From Helicobacter labacensis (GTDB lineage Bacteria > Campylobacterota > Campylobacteria > Campylobacterales > Helicobacteraceae), in assembly GCF_003660285.1 (NCBI RefSeq), contig NZ_QXQQ01000015.1, positions 1 to 37,660 of the forward strand: a stretch of DNA of 37,660 bases. The letters are read 5' to 3'. The notes beneath the pieces were generated by a model. That model was not told the origin of the DNA and made no database searches. It saw only the letters and a list, made by a program, of their open reading frames with translations. Positions 7,863 through 20,124 of the stretch are shown here, piece by piece. Both the position numbers and the translations under genes were made by a program. Numbering within the stretch: position 1 is the stretch's first letter; each line of letters begins with the position of its first letter.

Positions 7863-8027
7863 ATGGAATTTTTAGGCTTTATGGCGGTGTTTGTGGTGGT
7901 GTGTCTGCTCTTTTTCAAGCCCGCTTGTGAAAAATTAGCCTTTGGAATTTTTGTAGTGGCGTGGTTGGTGGAGTTAGTAATGTTTGTCGCGCACACTTCT
8001 AACTTCTTCCCCAATGTGAATTTATAG
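7863..8027 (+). CDS. dba: Dba-like small membrane protein
   Basis: 54 residues, MEFLGFMAVFVVVCLLFFKP onward, with two membrane segments (about 5-18 and 26-43) and a short polar C-terminus. It lies 7 bases before a long DsbB/DsbI-type gene. In Campylobacter and Helicobacter a small membrane protein, Dba, is co-transcribed upstream of dsbI. Size, topology and position match that partner, and I base the name on them. The start chosen is ATG 7863, preceded by AAAAAGGGG; the frame extends further upstream but that part overlaps the promoter. Confidence 0.65.
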   Translation: MEFLGFMAVFVVVCLLFFKPACEKLAFGIFVVAWLVELVMFVAHTSNFFPNVNL

Positions 8028-8034
8028 GGGTCTT

Positions 8035-9738
8035 ATGCAACAAACTCGAACTTTTTACTTCCTCTTTTCTTTAGCCATTATTGGGATTGTTTCTTTGCCA
8101 GTAGGGATTGGCAATCTTGTGCTGGGCTTTATTTATGGAGATTCGCCCTGTATCCAGTGTTGGGCGGAGCGCCAAAGTATGGTGTATGTGGGCTTGGCAG
8201 GGCTGTTTATCTTGCGCTATGGCTTGAAACCCAAATACCTAGCGATCTTACTCTTAGTGGTGGCGGGGGGTTTATATCAAAGCTTTTACCATTATGGCAA
8301 CCACGCGCTAGAAGATGTGGGGCAGGGTTTTGCGCTTTCTATTTTGGGATTACACACGCAATTTTGGGCGCATGTGGTCTTTTGGTTTGTGGTGTTGATC
8401 TTAGGGGGGTTATTGCTCTTTGCGCCCAGTTTTCAAACCTTAGCTCAAGAGGGGGGGAGCAGGCGTTCTTATCGCGATTTGAGCAAGGCGAACTCTTGGG
8501 CATTTCTCATCGTGGGCGTGATTGCCATCACAAACATGGTGCAGGCTTTTATCTCTACTGGACCCTTCCCCTATCTAGGGCAGGGCGATCCCATCCGCTT
8601 TTCTTGGAATTTCAAAGAAAATGTATGGAGCGCGCAAAATTGGAAGCACATGGGCTTTCCTAGAGCTTGGGGTAAAAGAATCATAGAACCCCCCATTTTA
8701 GCCGATGACAAACATGCATGGGATCGTGATTACCATAACGCCCCTCTGCAAATCCACAAAACACTCCCCTTGCGATCCCAAAAAACCCTCTCTTTAGCCC
8801 TAAATGCCCCCATTAGCGATCTTTTATTCTTAAGCGCGCCCATCACCCCCATTAAAGCCCCCCTTAATCCTTTAGCTGTGCTCACCAAAAGTCAGGGTTG
8901 CGCTCCCCTCCAACAAAACAACGCCCCCTATTTCTCCCCGGACACTTTCGCTGGGGATAATGCGCTATTAAAAAATACCTTTTTGATCGGCACGCAAAAA
9001 GAAGGCTTTTATGTGGTGGATAAAGACCTAAAGAGCATTTTGGCGCATTTTGTGTTGGATAAATACTATTCTGCCACCATAGAGAATTTTGTAGGCGTGA
9101 ATATGGTGGGCAATATCATTAGAGTGATGGGACAAAATAAGAGCAGTGCAGATGTGCGCTACAACCCCAAAACGGGGAATAATTTCGCACAATTCTTGCA
9201 AGGGGCGCACCAATTTGAAGAATTAGGGCGTAGCCGTTTGCGCACAAGTCGAGCTTCCACCTCCTATGTATTGAGCGCGCGTAGCGATGGCACTTACACT
9301 TATATGTTGAGTGTGCCTAATGCGCGCTATAAAAATTTGATCTTAATTAGCATGTTGGATCAAGATTTGGGCTTGAATTCTGAGCGCATCGTGCAAGCCA
9401 CCACCAACACCCCCCTAAAACCCCAACGCCATTTAGGCGAATTTTACATCACCGGGCTAGCCCTCTATCAAGGCAAGTTATTAGCCTTGAGCAAAGCGTT
9501 CAATACTTTATTGGTGATCGATCCAGCTAGCGCGCAGGTGTTAGATGCCTATGGCTTGCCTAGCCAGATTAGCAACCCTAGCGCACTCGCCTTAGTGGAT
9601 GATGCACTTGTGGTGGTGGGCTATGAAAAGGGGCAAAATGTCTTTTACACTTTGGATCTTGCTGGTTTTTCTCCCAATCTAACCCCCATTGTGGATCAAA
9701 GCCATAAAGCCCCAGAATTGCACTCTCAAGGGTGCTAG
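8035..9738 (+). CDS. dsbI: Disulfide bond protein DsbI (DsbB-like membrane domain plus periplasmic domain)
   Basis: 567 residues. The N-terminal part has DsbB-like membrane helices with the redox motif SPCIQCWAER (Cys39-x-x-Cys42) in the first periplasmic loop. A further helix at about 154-172 is followed by a periplasmic domain of nearly 400 residues with repeated beta-strand segments (for example FYITGLALYQGKLLALSK and NPSALALVDDALVVVGYE) suggesting a beta-propeller. This architecture is that of epsilonproteobacterial DsbI, a quinone-linked oxidase feeding disulfides to selected periplasmic partners. The second Cys pair of classical DsbB is absent from the loop before the fourth helix; the only other cysteines are one near 290 and the last residue. 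It ends convergently, overlapping the ybgC stop by 4 bases. Confidence 0.85.
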   Translation: MQQTRTFYFLFSLAIIGIVSLPVGIGNLVLGFIYGDSPCIQCWAERQSMVYVGLAGLFILRYGLKPKYLAILLLVVAGGLYQSFYHYGNHALEDVGQGFALSILGLHTQFWAHVVFWFVVLILGGLLLFAPSFQTLAQEGGSRRSYRDLSKANSWAFLIVGVIAITNMVQAFISTGPFPYLGQGDPIRFSWNFKENVWSAQNWKHMGFPRAWGKRIIEPPILADDKHAWDRDYHNAPLQIHKTLPLRSQKTLSLALNAPISDLLFLSAPITPIKAPLNPLAVLTKSQGCAPLQQNNAPYFSPDTFAGDNALLKNTFLIGTQKEGFYVVDKDLKSILAHFVLDKYYSATIENFVGVNMVGNIIRVMGQNKSSADVRYNPKTGNNFAQFLQGAHQFEELGRSRLRTSRASTSYVLSARSDGTYTYMLSVPNARYKNLILISMLDQDLGLNSERIVQATTNTPLKPQRHLGEFYITGLALYQGKLLALSKAFNTLLVIDPASAQVLDAYGLPSQISNPSALALVDDALVVVGYEKGQNVFYTLDLAGFSPNLTPIVDQSHKAPELHSQGC

Positions 9739-10121
9739 ATCAAACTTTTGAGCAAAGTTATAAAGGGCGCGCTGATGGGTGTGGGGGTGTGGGTGGCTTG
9801 AGAAATAAAACCTAGCTTAACTTGCATACAAAAAAGGCGCGCGCTCTGAGGGGCAACTCTTAGCACCTCTTGTTCTAAGATCACGCTCACTCTTTTGAGC
9901 TCTTTTAATCTTGTAAGCACCTCTAGAGTGTCGCCCAATTTGCCCGGGGCAAAAAATTGCGCTTGCAGGGATTGCACCACAAAAAAGCCTTGTTGATCGT
10001 AGGGGCTAAGCTCATTGGCAAAAAATATCTCGCTTCTAGCCCGCTCGCAGTATTTTAAATAATTAGCGTGGTAGATGATCCTGCCACAATCCGTATCTTC
10101 GTAATAAACCCTAAAACGCAT
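9735..10121 (-). CDS. ybgC: YbgC/4HBT-family acyl-CoA thioesterase
   Basis: 128 residues beginning MRFRVYYEDTDCGRIIYHAN. The YYEDTD.G.IYHANYLKYCERARSE motif is the hot-dog thioesterase signature of YbgC, with Asp in EDTD as the catalytic residue. The enzyme hydrolyses acyl-CoA or acyl-ACP thioesters and is linked to phospholipid metabolism in Helicobacter. The length is typical (about 130). It has its own ATG. The gene is convergent with dsbI (4-base overlap) and divergent from the transporter genes that follow, at 10231. Confidence 0.85.
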   Translation of the reverse strand: MRFRVYYEDTDCGRIIYHANYLKYCERARSEIFFANELSPYDQQGFFVVQSLQAQFFAPGKLGDTLEVLTRLKELKRVSVILEQEVLRVAPQSARLFCMQVKLGFISQATHTPTPISAPFITLLKSLI

Positions 10122-10189
10122 GCCACCCCAAAAATGACTTAAAAGTTTTAATTCTATCTAAATAAAGTAAACATTAAACCTTGCTGTGC

Positions 10190-10195
10190 TAGAAT
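10190..10195 (+). promoter_or_regulatory. Extended -10 before the first SNF-type transporter
   Basis: TGCTAGAAT (hexamer TAGAAT) sits 35 bases upstream of the GTG start at 10231; AAAGGAGCC follows as a strong ribosome-binding site. Confidence 0.6.
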
Positions 10196-10230
10196 GTGGC
10201 TTTTTTTATTCCAACAGAAAGGAGCCTTAA

Positions 10231-11562
10231 GTGAATAACTTCTCCAAGTTAGGCTTTATTCTAGCCGCTTTAGGGAGTTCCATAGGATTAGGACACATCT
10301 GGCGTTTTCCTTACATGGCCGGTACAAGCGGTGGGGGTGGCTTTGTGATTTTGTTCTTGATCCTCTCTCTCACCATAGGGCTCACGATGTTGATTGCAGA
10401 AATGGTGATAGGGCAGAGCACCCAAAAGGATGTCGCGGCTGCTTTTGCTGAGCTAGACCCCCACCCTGAGCGCAAAACTTGGCGTTATGCTGGGCTGATG
10501 CTCTTTACTGGACCCATCATCTTAACTTTTTATGGAATCGTGCTAGGCTGGGTGTTTTACTATTTGGGGGTGGTGAGTTTTAACTTGCCCACAGATGTCA
10601 AAGCCTCAGAGCAGATCTTAACCAATCTCTTGGGTAACTCCATTGGCACGCAGGTTATCGGGCTGGCTATCACCCTCTTGCTCAGTGCTTGGGTGGTCTC
10701 TAGGGGGGTTAAAGATGGCATTGAAAAGCTCAATTTTGTTTTAATGCCTTTGTTATTCATCATCTTTATAGGCTTGCTCATCTATGCCTCAACCCAAAGC
10801 TCTTTCCATAAAGCTCTAGATTTCATGTTTGGGATTCGCATCGCCGAGTTTAACCAAAAAGTCTTTGTGAGCGCGCTAGGGCAGGTGTTTTTTGCGCTGA
10901 GTTTGGGTATAGGAATCAACATCGCTTATGCTTCTTCCACGCATTACAAACAAGATCTGCTCAAAAGCGCGATTTGGATTGTCTTGCCCGGCATTGCGAT
11001 CTCTTTAATGGCTGGCTTGATGATCTTCACCTTCGTGTTTGAATACGGGGCTAACCCCTCCCAGGGGGCAGGACTCATCTTTGTCTCCCTGCCTGTGGTG
11101 TTCTCCAAAATGGGGGCGATGGGGAGTGTGGTGTCTATCTTGTTTTTATGCGCTCTAGCCTTTGCAGGGATCACCTCTACCATCGCGCTTTTAGAACCCC
11201 CCGTGCAGTATTTAGTGGATAAGAATTATTCGCGTTTTAAGGCGACATGGGCACTCACAGGGGCGGTTTTTGTGGTGGGTGTGGTGTTGATCTTCTCTTT
11301 GAATGCCAAATATGGGGCACATCTGAAATTTTTTGGCAAAAGCCTCTTTGATCTAACCGACTTTTTTTCCACATCCATTTTAATGCCCTTTTGGGGGTTG
11401 GTGTCTGTGCTCTTTGTGGGCTGGGTGGTGAGCAGGACAAAACTCTATGCGGTGAGCTTGCACTTTTTAAGCCGCTGGATGTTTTCCGTGTGGGTGTTTT
11501 TGCTCAAATTCATCGCGCCGGTTGTGATTTTGGTGATTTGGGTGAAGATTTTACAGGGCTAG
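10231..11562 (+). CDS. Sodium-dependent neurotransmitter-symporter (SNF/NSS) family transporter, copy 1
   Basis: 443 residues, starting [20 protein letters not shown] after a GTG start with a good AAAGGAG site. The [25 protein letters not shown] segment is the unwound first helix of the NSS/LeuT fold that binds Na+ and substrate. The remaining sequence gives about 11 membrane helices. The family imports amino acids with Na+; the substrate cannot be told. A second copy follows after one base, and pldA after that, the same order as the H. pylori transporter pair before pldA. This copy has only four glycines without a long G tract and is intact. Confidence 0.9.
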   Translation: MNNFSKLGFILAALGSSIGLGHIWRFPYMAGTSGGGGFVILFLILSLTIGLTMLIAEMVIGQSTQKDVAAAFAELDPHPERKTWRYAGLMLFTGPIILTFYGIVLGWVFYYLGVVSFNLPTDVKASEQILTNLLGNSIGTQVIGLAITLLLSAWVVSRGVKDGIEKLNFVLMPLLFIIFIGLLIYASTQSSFHKALDFMFGIRIAEFNQKVFVSALGQVFFALSLGIGINIAYASSTHYKQDLLKSAIWIVLPGIAISLMAGLMIFTFVFEYGANPSQGAGLIFVSLPVVFSKMGAMGSVVSILFLCALAFAGITSTIALLEPPVQYLVDKNYSRFKATWALTGAVFVVGVVLIFSLNAKYGAHLKFFGKSLFDLTDFFSTSILMPFWGLVSVLFVGWVVSRTKLYAVSLHFLSRWMFSVWVFLLKFIAPVVILVIWVKILQG

Positions 11563-11563
11563 T

Positions 11564-12891
11564 ATGGGCTTTTCTAAATTAGGTTTCATCTTAGCCACTT
11601 TGGGGAGCTCTATTGGGCTAGGGCATATTTGGCGCTTTCCTTACATGGCTGGGAGCAATGGGGGGGGGGGCTTTTGTCCTGCTCTATTTGGGTCTCACCC
11701 TCACTTTGGGGGTAGCCATGCTCTTGGTGGACATGGTGATTGGCAACTTGGGGCGTAAAGATGTGGTCTCTTGTTATGAACACCTCAACACCAAACATAA
11801 AAAAGTGTGGGCTTGGAGCGCTTTTTTGCTCTTGGGCGGTCCTATTATCATGTCTTTTTATGCGGTGGTGTTGGGCTGGATTCTCTATTATCTGCTCAAA
11901 GTGAGTTTCAACCTGCCCGCTTCTTTGCAAGCAGCCAAACAAACCTTTAGTGTGTTGAGTTCTAGTGATCTGGCATGGCAAATTGGGGGCTTTAGTCTTT
12001 GGTTGTGGCTCACTGTGTGGATCGTCTCTAAGGGGATCAAAGAGGGGATCGAGCGCTTAAGTCTGTGGCTGATGCCTCTTTTGTTCCTCATCTTCATCGG
12101 CTTGCTTTTTTATGCCATGACCTTGCCCAGCTTTTCTAAGGCACTCGTCTATATGTTTAGCTTTGATGCTAGCAAGATCACTCCCAAGGTGTTATTAGAA
12201 GCCCTAGGGCAGATGTTCTTTTCTTTAAGTTTGGGGGTGGGCACTATTACCACCTACGCGGCTTTCACGCGTTCTAATGAGAATCTCTTAGGCAGTTCGC
12301 TATGGGTGGTTTTGCCCGGCATTGGGATTTCTCTTGTAGCAGGGCTTATGATCTTCACCTTTATTTTTAACTTCAATGGCGAGCCCTCTCAAGGAGTGGG
12401 GTTAGTCTTTATTTCCCTGCCCTTAATTTTCCATAGCATGGGTGCTGTAGGCTCCCTGATTGCCTTTTTATTCTTTTTAGCTTTGATCTTTGCGGGGATC
12501 ACTTCTACGGTGTCCTTGATCGAGCCTGCGATCCTCTATTTGATGCACCGCTTGAAGTGGAGTCGTTTCAAAGCGTCTTATTTGGTGGGACTAGGGATTT
12601 TTCTTTTGGGCTTGTTGGTGATTTTCTCCATCCATAAGGATTATGCCAAGACTCTAACCTTCTTTCATAAGAGTGTTTTTGATTGGGCGGATTTCATCAC
12701 CTCTTCGGTGCTAATGCCCTTGGGGGGGTTATTTTCTTTGATCTTTCTAGGGTGGTTCATGCATAAAAAACGCCTGTATAAAGCTAGTGCGCGTTTTTTA
12801 AGCCGTCCTGCCTTTTTGGTGTGGTTTTTTAGTGTGCGCTTTATCGCCCCTGTGGTGGTGGTGCTGATCCCCTGTTTGCCATTTTTCAAAA

Positions 12892-12899
<8 letters not shown>
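11564..12899 (+). CDS. SNF/NSS family transporter, copy 2; phase-variable, OFF in this sequence
   Basis: The N-terminus ([20 protein letters not shown], then [11 protein letters not shown]) is in one frame and the rest ([17 protein letters not shown] onward, about 410 residues) in another. The frames switch exactly at a run of eleven G (11660-11670). With 11 G the product stops after 64 residues. With 10 G the frames join as [10 protein letters not shown], matching copy 1 ([10 protein letters not shown]) and giving 444 residues. The full protein would be an 11-12 helix Na+-coupled amino-acid transporter. All downstream sequence is intact, which argues for slipped-strand switching, not decay. 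Its end overlaps the pldA start by 8 bases. Confidence 0.88.
11660..11670 (+). repeat. G11 contingency tract
   Basis: Eleven consecutive G inside the first-helix region of transporter copy 2. Ten (or 7, 13) would restore the frame; eleven truncates the protein. Confidence 0.9.
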
Positions 12900-16245
<3,346 letters not shown>

Positions 16246-16271
16246 GAACTGTATTTGTTTTAGCTAATTTT

Positions 16272-16703
16272 ATGCCCATTCCCTCCCCTAGTAAACTCAA
16301 AAGCACCTATTCAAAACGATGGTATGTCCCGAAACAATGAAGGCATTAGGCAACCACAAAGAAGTCTTTTGGATGCAATATAGCTTTTTCACCCCGGGCT
16401 ATCAAGAAGACGCCACACAGCACGACCCCCAAGCCTTGTATGGATATTCCCCATTACCCTAGCATGGTGCTTAGGGGTGTGATTGTGGCTAATACCTCTG
16501 TGCGCGCCGTGTCCACCAAGCTAGCCTATTACGCCACACAGCAAGATTACCCCTCTAATCTATGGCAAAACTCCATGATCTTTGCGGACACGCCAGTGCT
16601 CATCACGCATTACAATAAAGCTAAAACTTACGCCCTTATCCAATTTGCTATCGCATCGATGCGATGTCTGACTTGTATGCGCACATTAGAAAATGAGGGT
16701 TAA
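16272..16703 (+). pseudogene. Multi-frameshift relic of an unidentified protein
   Basis: Protein-like stretches appear in successive frames on the plus strand. MPIPSPSKLKSTYSKRWYV is at 16272. ETMKALGNHKEVFWMQYSFF and TPGYQEDATQHDPQALYG run from about 16330. PSMVLRGVIVANTSVRAVST, KLAYYATQQDYPSNLWQNSM and IFADTPVLITHYNKAKTYAL run from 16440. YRIDAMSDLYAHIRK follows in another frame near the end. Composition and continuity indicate one former gene with at least three indels. The product looks soluble or exported with many aromatic residues. I do not recognise the family. Confidence 0.5.
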
Positions 16704-17593
16704 CTTCTGGCTTTAGGGGGGGTGGTAAGAATCCCTGAGAGCGCGATCAAGCCCATGCCTACTCCCTCTAGTGCTCCTAGCCAGTGATCCCCCAACATGA
16801 TCCCAAAGATCACGCTCCAAACCAAGCGGGTGTAATTCATAGGGGAGATCAAGCCCGCTGGGGCGTTCATATAAGCCTTAGTCAAAAAATATTGTCCACA
16901 AGCCCCAGAAAGCCCAATCCCAGCTAGCACCCATACATCCCAGTGCCACCAAGCCCCCTCAAAGCGCATAGGGTGGTAGCCAGAAGATAGGGGGGGCAGG
17001 TGGATTAAAAAGCCCAAAAACCCCAAAGCACTCATGCACACACTGAAGATAAAAACCACAAAAGCCCCATCGTAATATTCTTTCAGGCGGTATAAACTTG
17101 TGTAGGCGATGGCGACTAATAAACCATTGAGCACACCGCATAGCACCTGCGCTTGTGTTAGCCCGCTGGTGTTAGGGTTGGCAATACAGATCACCCCCAA
17201 TAAACCCAAAAAGCCAGCCAAGAATAAGCGCAAGCCCACAGGCTCTTTGAAAATAAAGGCGGCGATGATAATAGCATAAAGGGGCGCGCTTTGGTTAAAG
17301 GCGGTGGCTGTGCCTAGTGGCATGGTACTGATATTGTAACAAAACAAGACCATGCCTATTGCTCCAATCATCATGCGTCCTAGCAATAACCACCCTCCCC
17401 CCCTTTTATGCGCTTTGAAACTAAAGGGTTTGAAGTAATAAAACAAGAGTAAAAAGACAAGCATAAAGGTGGAACGATAGAACACATTCTCTAAGGGCGA
17501 GTAATAGCCACTCATCACCTTGATCAAGGCGCTCATGATCCCCAAATTCAGCGCGCTCAAAGCCATGTAAAATAAACCCAATTTGACATTCAC
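16700..17593 (-). CDS. DMT superfamily (EamA) permease
   Basis: About 297 residues forming 10 predicted membrane helices in two EamA repeats. The first includes LGIMSALIKVMSGYYSPLEN and FYRSTFMLVFLLLFYYF, and the mid-protein FNQSAPLYAIIIAAFIFKEP. The second ends with NYTRLVWSVIFGIMLGDHWL. Such drug/metabolite transporters export amino acids or small metabolites; the substrate is unknown. The open frame extends to a GTG at 17623, but GTG 17593 has a GGGAG site 7 bases upstream and gives the usual short N-terminus before the first helix. The gene follows the YeeE-type permease closely (36 bases from this start) and is probably co-transcribed. Confidence 0.8.
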   Translation of the reverse strand: MNVKLGLFYMALSALNLGIMSALIKVMSGYYSPLENVFYRSTFMLVFLLLFYYFKPFSFKAHKRGGGWLLLGRMMIGAIGMVLFCYNISTMPLGTATAFNQSAPLYAIIIAAFIFKEPVGLRLFLAGFLGLLGVICIANPNTSGLTQAQVLCGVLNGLLVAIAYTSLYRLKEYYDGAFVVFIFSVCMSALGFLGFLIHLPPLSSGYHPMRFEGAWWHWDVWVLAGIGLSGACGQYFLTKAYMNAPAGLISPMNYTRLVWSVIFGIMLGDHWLGALEGVGMGLIALSGILTTPPKARS

Positions 17594-17628
17594 GCGATCG
17601 CTCCCAAGAGCGCATACTAACACAAAAT

Positions 17629-18783
17629 TTACAACGGCTTAGAGCGGGTTTTGGCATAAGCAATGCCTAGCACCCCCAATAATAAGAGCAAGAGCAACCC
17701 AAAGTGCAAAGCTAATCCCTCTAGCTTGCCAAAAACACGCAATAGATTGATCTTGGGGTAGTTTGTGATCCAAGAGGCGTAGTGATCCCAGCTCAAAGCC
17801 ACCAAGCTTGCCCCTACAATATTGCCCACTCCCACCACAATAAAATGCGCCTGCCCTTGCATCGCCTTATACATCCAACCGCATTCACACCCCCCAGCAA
17901 GCACAATCCCTAAACCAAAGAGCAAGCCCCCTAGAAAAATCCCCGGAGAAGCCCACATAATTTTAGGGGGCACGCCCAAATTGATGTAACTAAAAACCCC
18001 TATGCTAGAGACCATCATGCCCACCACCAGCGCGCAGACCATCCCACTTTTACCCCAAAGAAACAGATCTCTAAAGGCGTTGGTGAAACAAATTTGCGCC
18101 CTAGCTACGATAAAGCCAAAACCCAAACCAAAGCCTAATGCACAGGCTAATTTGGCGTTAGAAAAAAGCGCGCCATACGCTATCCATGCTAACACGAAGA
18201 TAAAGATCACAACCCCCAATCCCCTCCCCAAAGGCACGCTATACCCCTGAGTGCCAAGATCGCAGGCATGCGCGCACACCTTCACCCCCCCATAAACCCC
18301 CAATAGGGTAGCCACAGTGAAAAACCACGCATGCAGGCTAAATTGGGGGATTCCGGTTAAAAAACTCGCCAAATTGCAACCCATGCCAAGCCTAGCCCCA
18401 AAGCCAGCTAGCACCCCGCCTACAAATGCCCTTAAAGCCTGTTGGTAGCTAGCAAACCACACAAATCGAAGACTCCCCGCCCAAGCACTCGCACAAAACA
18501 CCCCGGCAAACATACCAAGCAACATCATCCCATCGATGCGATCTAGGGGTGTGCCATGCAAACCGATGATGTGGAAATAGCCCAGTGTGTGGGTGTTGAC
18601 ACCTAGAGCACCCAAGAGATGCCCGCCCCAACGGGTAAACTCCCCGGTTAGTGCCCAATAAGTGCCTAGCAAACCAAAATAATAAGCAGAGCCGATGCTC
18701 AAAGCCATAATGGCTGACCAATAACCCCATGGGCGCACAAAGCACCCATGCCAAAATCTCCCCAAATACACCAAAACAACCAC
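17629..18783 (-). CDS. YeeE/YedE-family sulfur (thiosulfate/selenium) permease
   Basis: 384 residues, about 10-11 membrane helices in two related halves. The conserved cysteines of the YeeE/YedE (DUF395, TsuA-like) family are visible in LGMGCNLASF, RAQICFTNAF and AGGCECGWMYKA. In TsuA these pass thiosulfate by transient S-S or S-H contacts; YedE relatives may move selenium or other sulfur species. It lies 49 bases after the carboxyspermidine dehydrogenase gene and before the EamA permease on the same strand. No TusA-like partner is nearby. The start is GTG at 18783. Confidence 0.82.
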   Translation of the reverse strand: MVVLVYLGRFWHGCFVRPWGYWSAIMALSIGSAYYFGLLGTYWALTGEFTRWGGHLLGALGVNTHTLGYFHIIGLHGTPLDRIDGMMLLGMFAGVFCASAWAGSLRFVWFASYQQALRAFVGGVLAGFGARLGMGCNLASFLTGIPQFSLHAWFFTVATLLGVYGGVKVCAHACDLGTQGYSVPLGRGLGVVIFIFVLAWIAYGALFSNAKLACALGFGLGFGFIVARAQICFTNAFRDLFLWGKSGMVCALVVGMMVSSIGVFSYINLGVPPKIMWASPGIFLGGLLFGLGIVLAGGCECGWMYKAMQGQAHFIVVGVGNIVGASLVALSWDHYASWITNYPKINLLRVFGKLEGLALHFGLLLLLLLGVLGIAYAKTRSKPL

Positions 18784-18832
18784 CTCTGATTAAAGTGCGC
18801 TTGGTCCCCAAGCCTCCAGAGTCCCCAAAATC

Positions 18833-20044
18833 CTAGCGTTCAATCATCTCATAACCCAAGCCCTGCTTGGTGAGTTCCTCCAAAAAGGGATCGGGATCGA
18901 GTTGCTCTAAATTGAACACGCCCTTAGAGTTTTCTCCCCCCCAAATGCCCTTACAAATCATCATCGCCCCCACTACAGCGGGCACGCCCGTGGTGTAGCT
19001 AACAGCTTGCGAACCCACTTCCTCATAGCATTTTTGGTGATCGCAGACATTGTAAATATAGAGCTTTTTTTCTTGCTTGTTCTTGCTCCCATGGATATAG
19101 CACCCGATATTGGTTTTACCCGTAGTCTTGCCCGCAAGGTTGGCTGGATCGGGCAAGAGTTGTTTTAGCACCTGAATGGGCACAACCTGCGCGCGCCCCC
19201 CTTGCGTAGTAGGCACTTCCACGGGCTCAATATTGAGCATACCCACATTAGCCAAACAGCGCATATGATTCAAATAATTCTCTGAAAAAGTCATGAAGAA
19301 ACGAATCCGCTTCAAGCCCTTAATGTGTTTGACTAAGGACTCCAACTCCTCATGGTAGAGCAGATACGAGTCGCGCTCGCCAATCCCCGGATACGCCCAA
19401 GTTTGCTTGATTTCTAGGGGTTTAGTTTCCACCCAAGCCCCATTGTCATAGTAACGCCCCGGAGCACTCACCTCTCTTAAATTGATCTCTGGATTAAAAT
19501 TGGTCGCAAAAGGGTATGGGTGGTTACCTGCGTTGCAATCCAAAATATCAATGTTGTAAATCTCATCAAAATAATGCTTTTGGGCGTAGGCACAAAAGAC
19601 ATTGGTAACCCCGGGATCAAAACCACTCCCCAGCAAACCAAAAATCTGGGCTTCTTTAAAAGCCTTGTCAAACGCCCACTGTTCCTTGTATTCAAAACCC
19701 GCCACATTGGGGTGTTCGTAATTAGCGGTGTCTAGATAGTTGGTCTTGGTTTGTAAGCAAGCTTGCATGATGGCTAAATCTTGGTAGGGTAGAGCGACAT
19801 TGATCACCACCTTAGGCTGGTGTTTTTCAATGAGGGCGACCACCTCCTGCACGCTGTCCGCATCCACCTGTTCGCACACCACCTCGCCCAAACCCCTCGC
19901 CTTGACATCCCCAGCGATCTGTTGGCATTTAGCAAGGGTGCGGCTAGCCAACACCACTTTATTAAAAATTTGGCGATTTTGACACAGCTTGTGGGCAACC
20001 ACGCTACCAACTCCCCCAGCCCCAATCTGCAAGACACTGAACAT
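18833..20044 (-). CDS. Carboxy(nor)spermidine dehydrogenase (saccharopine dehydrogenase family)
   Basis: About 403 residues with an N-terminal Rossmann fold: VLQIGAGGVGSVVAHKL has GxGxxG at residues 8-13. Later motifs are GSGFDPGVTNVFCAYA, DCNAGNHPYPFATNFNP and AVSYTTGVPAVVGAMMICKG, as in carboxynorspermidine/carboxyspermidine dehydrogenases (CASDH). The enzyme condenses putrescine with aspartate semialdehyde using NADPH; carboxyspermidine decarboxylase then yields spermidine, the route used by Campylobacter. Saccharopine reductase is the alternative name but less likely in this lineage. ATG 20044 is preferred over the upstream frame start because AAGGGAAGAA precedes it. speA in this window supplies agmatine for the same pathway. 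Confidence 0.88.
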   Translation of the reverse strand: MFSVLQIGAGGVGSVVAHKLCQNRQIFNKVVLASRTLAKCQQIAGDVKARGLGEVVCEQVDADSVQEVVALIEKHQPKVVINVALPYQDLAIMQACLQTKTNYLDTANYEHPNVAGFEYKEQWAFDKAFKEAQIFGLLGSGFDPGVTNVFCAYAQKHYFDEIYNIDILDCNAGNHPYPFATNFNPEINLREVSAPGRYYDNGAWVETKPLEIKQTWAYPGIGERDSYLLYHEELESLVKHIKGLKRIRFFMTFSENYLNHMRCLANVGMLNIEPVEVPTTQGGRAQVVPIQVLKQLLPDPANLAGKTTGKTNIGCYIHGSKNKQEKKLYIYNVCDHQKCYEEVGSQAVSYTTGVPAVVGAMMICKGIWGGENSKGVFNLEQLDPDPFLEELTKQGLGYEMIER

Positions 20045-20078
20045 TTCTTCCCTTTTGGATAACACGATCTAGATGTGC

Positions 20079-20085
20079 TATTATA
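20079..20085. promoter_or_regulatory. Overlapping divergent -10 elements (CASDH / gltS)
   Basis: Plus strand: TGCTATTAT (hexamer 20079-20084) toward gltS, 40 bases before its GTG. Minus strand: TATAAT (20080-20085) toward the dehydrogenase, 35 bases before its ATG. The two hexamers overlap by five bases in the near-palindrome CTATTATAGG. Confidence 0.55.
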
Positions 20086-20124
20086 GGATAAATATTTTAC
20101 GCTTTAATTAAATGGAGGTAAGCG

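Noticed and set aside
7820-8014. 64-codon minus-strand frame opposite dba
   Set aside because: It is the exact complement of the dba membrane helices and lacks start signals.
18449-18811. 120-codon minus-strand frame over the YeeE permease start
   Set aside because: Out of frame with a convincing membrane protein; no family features.
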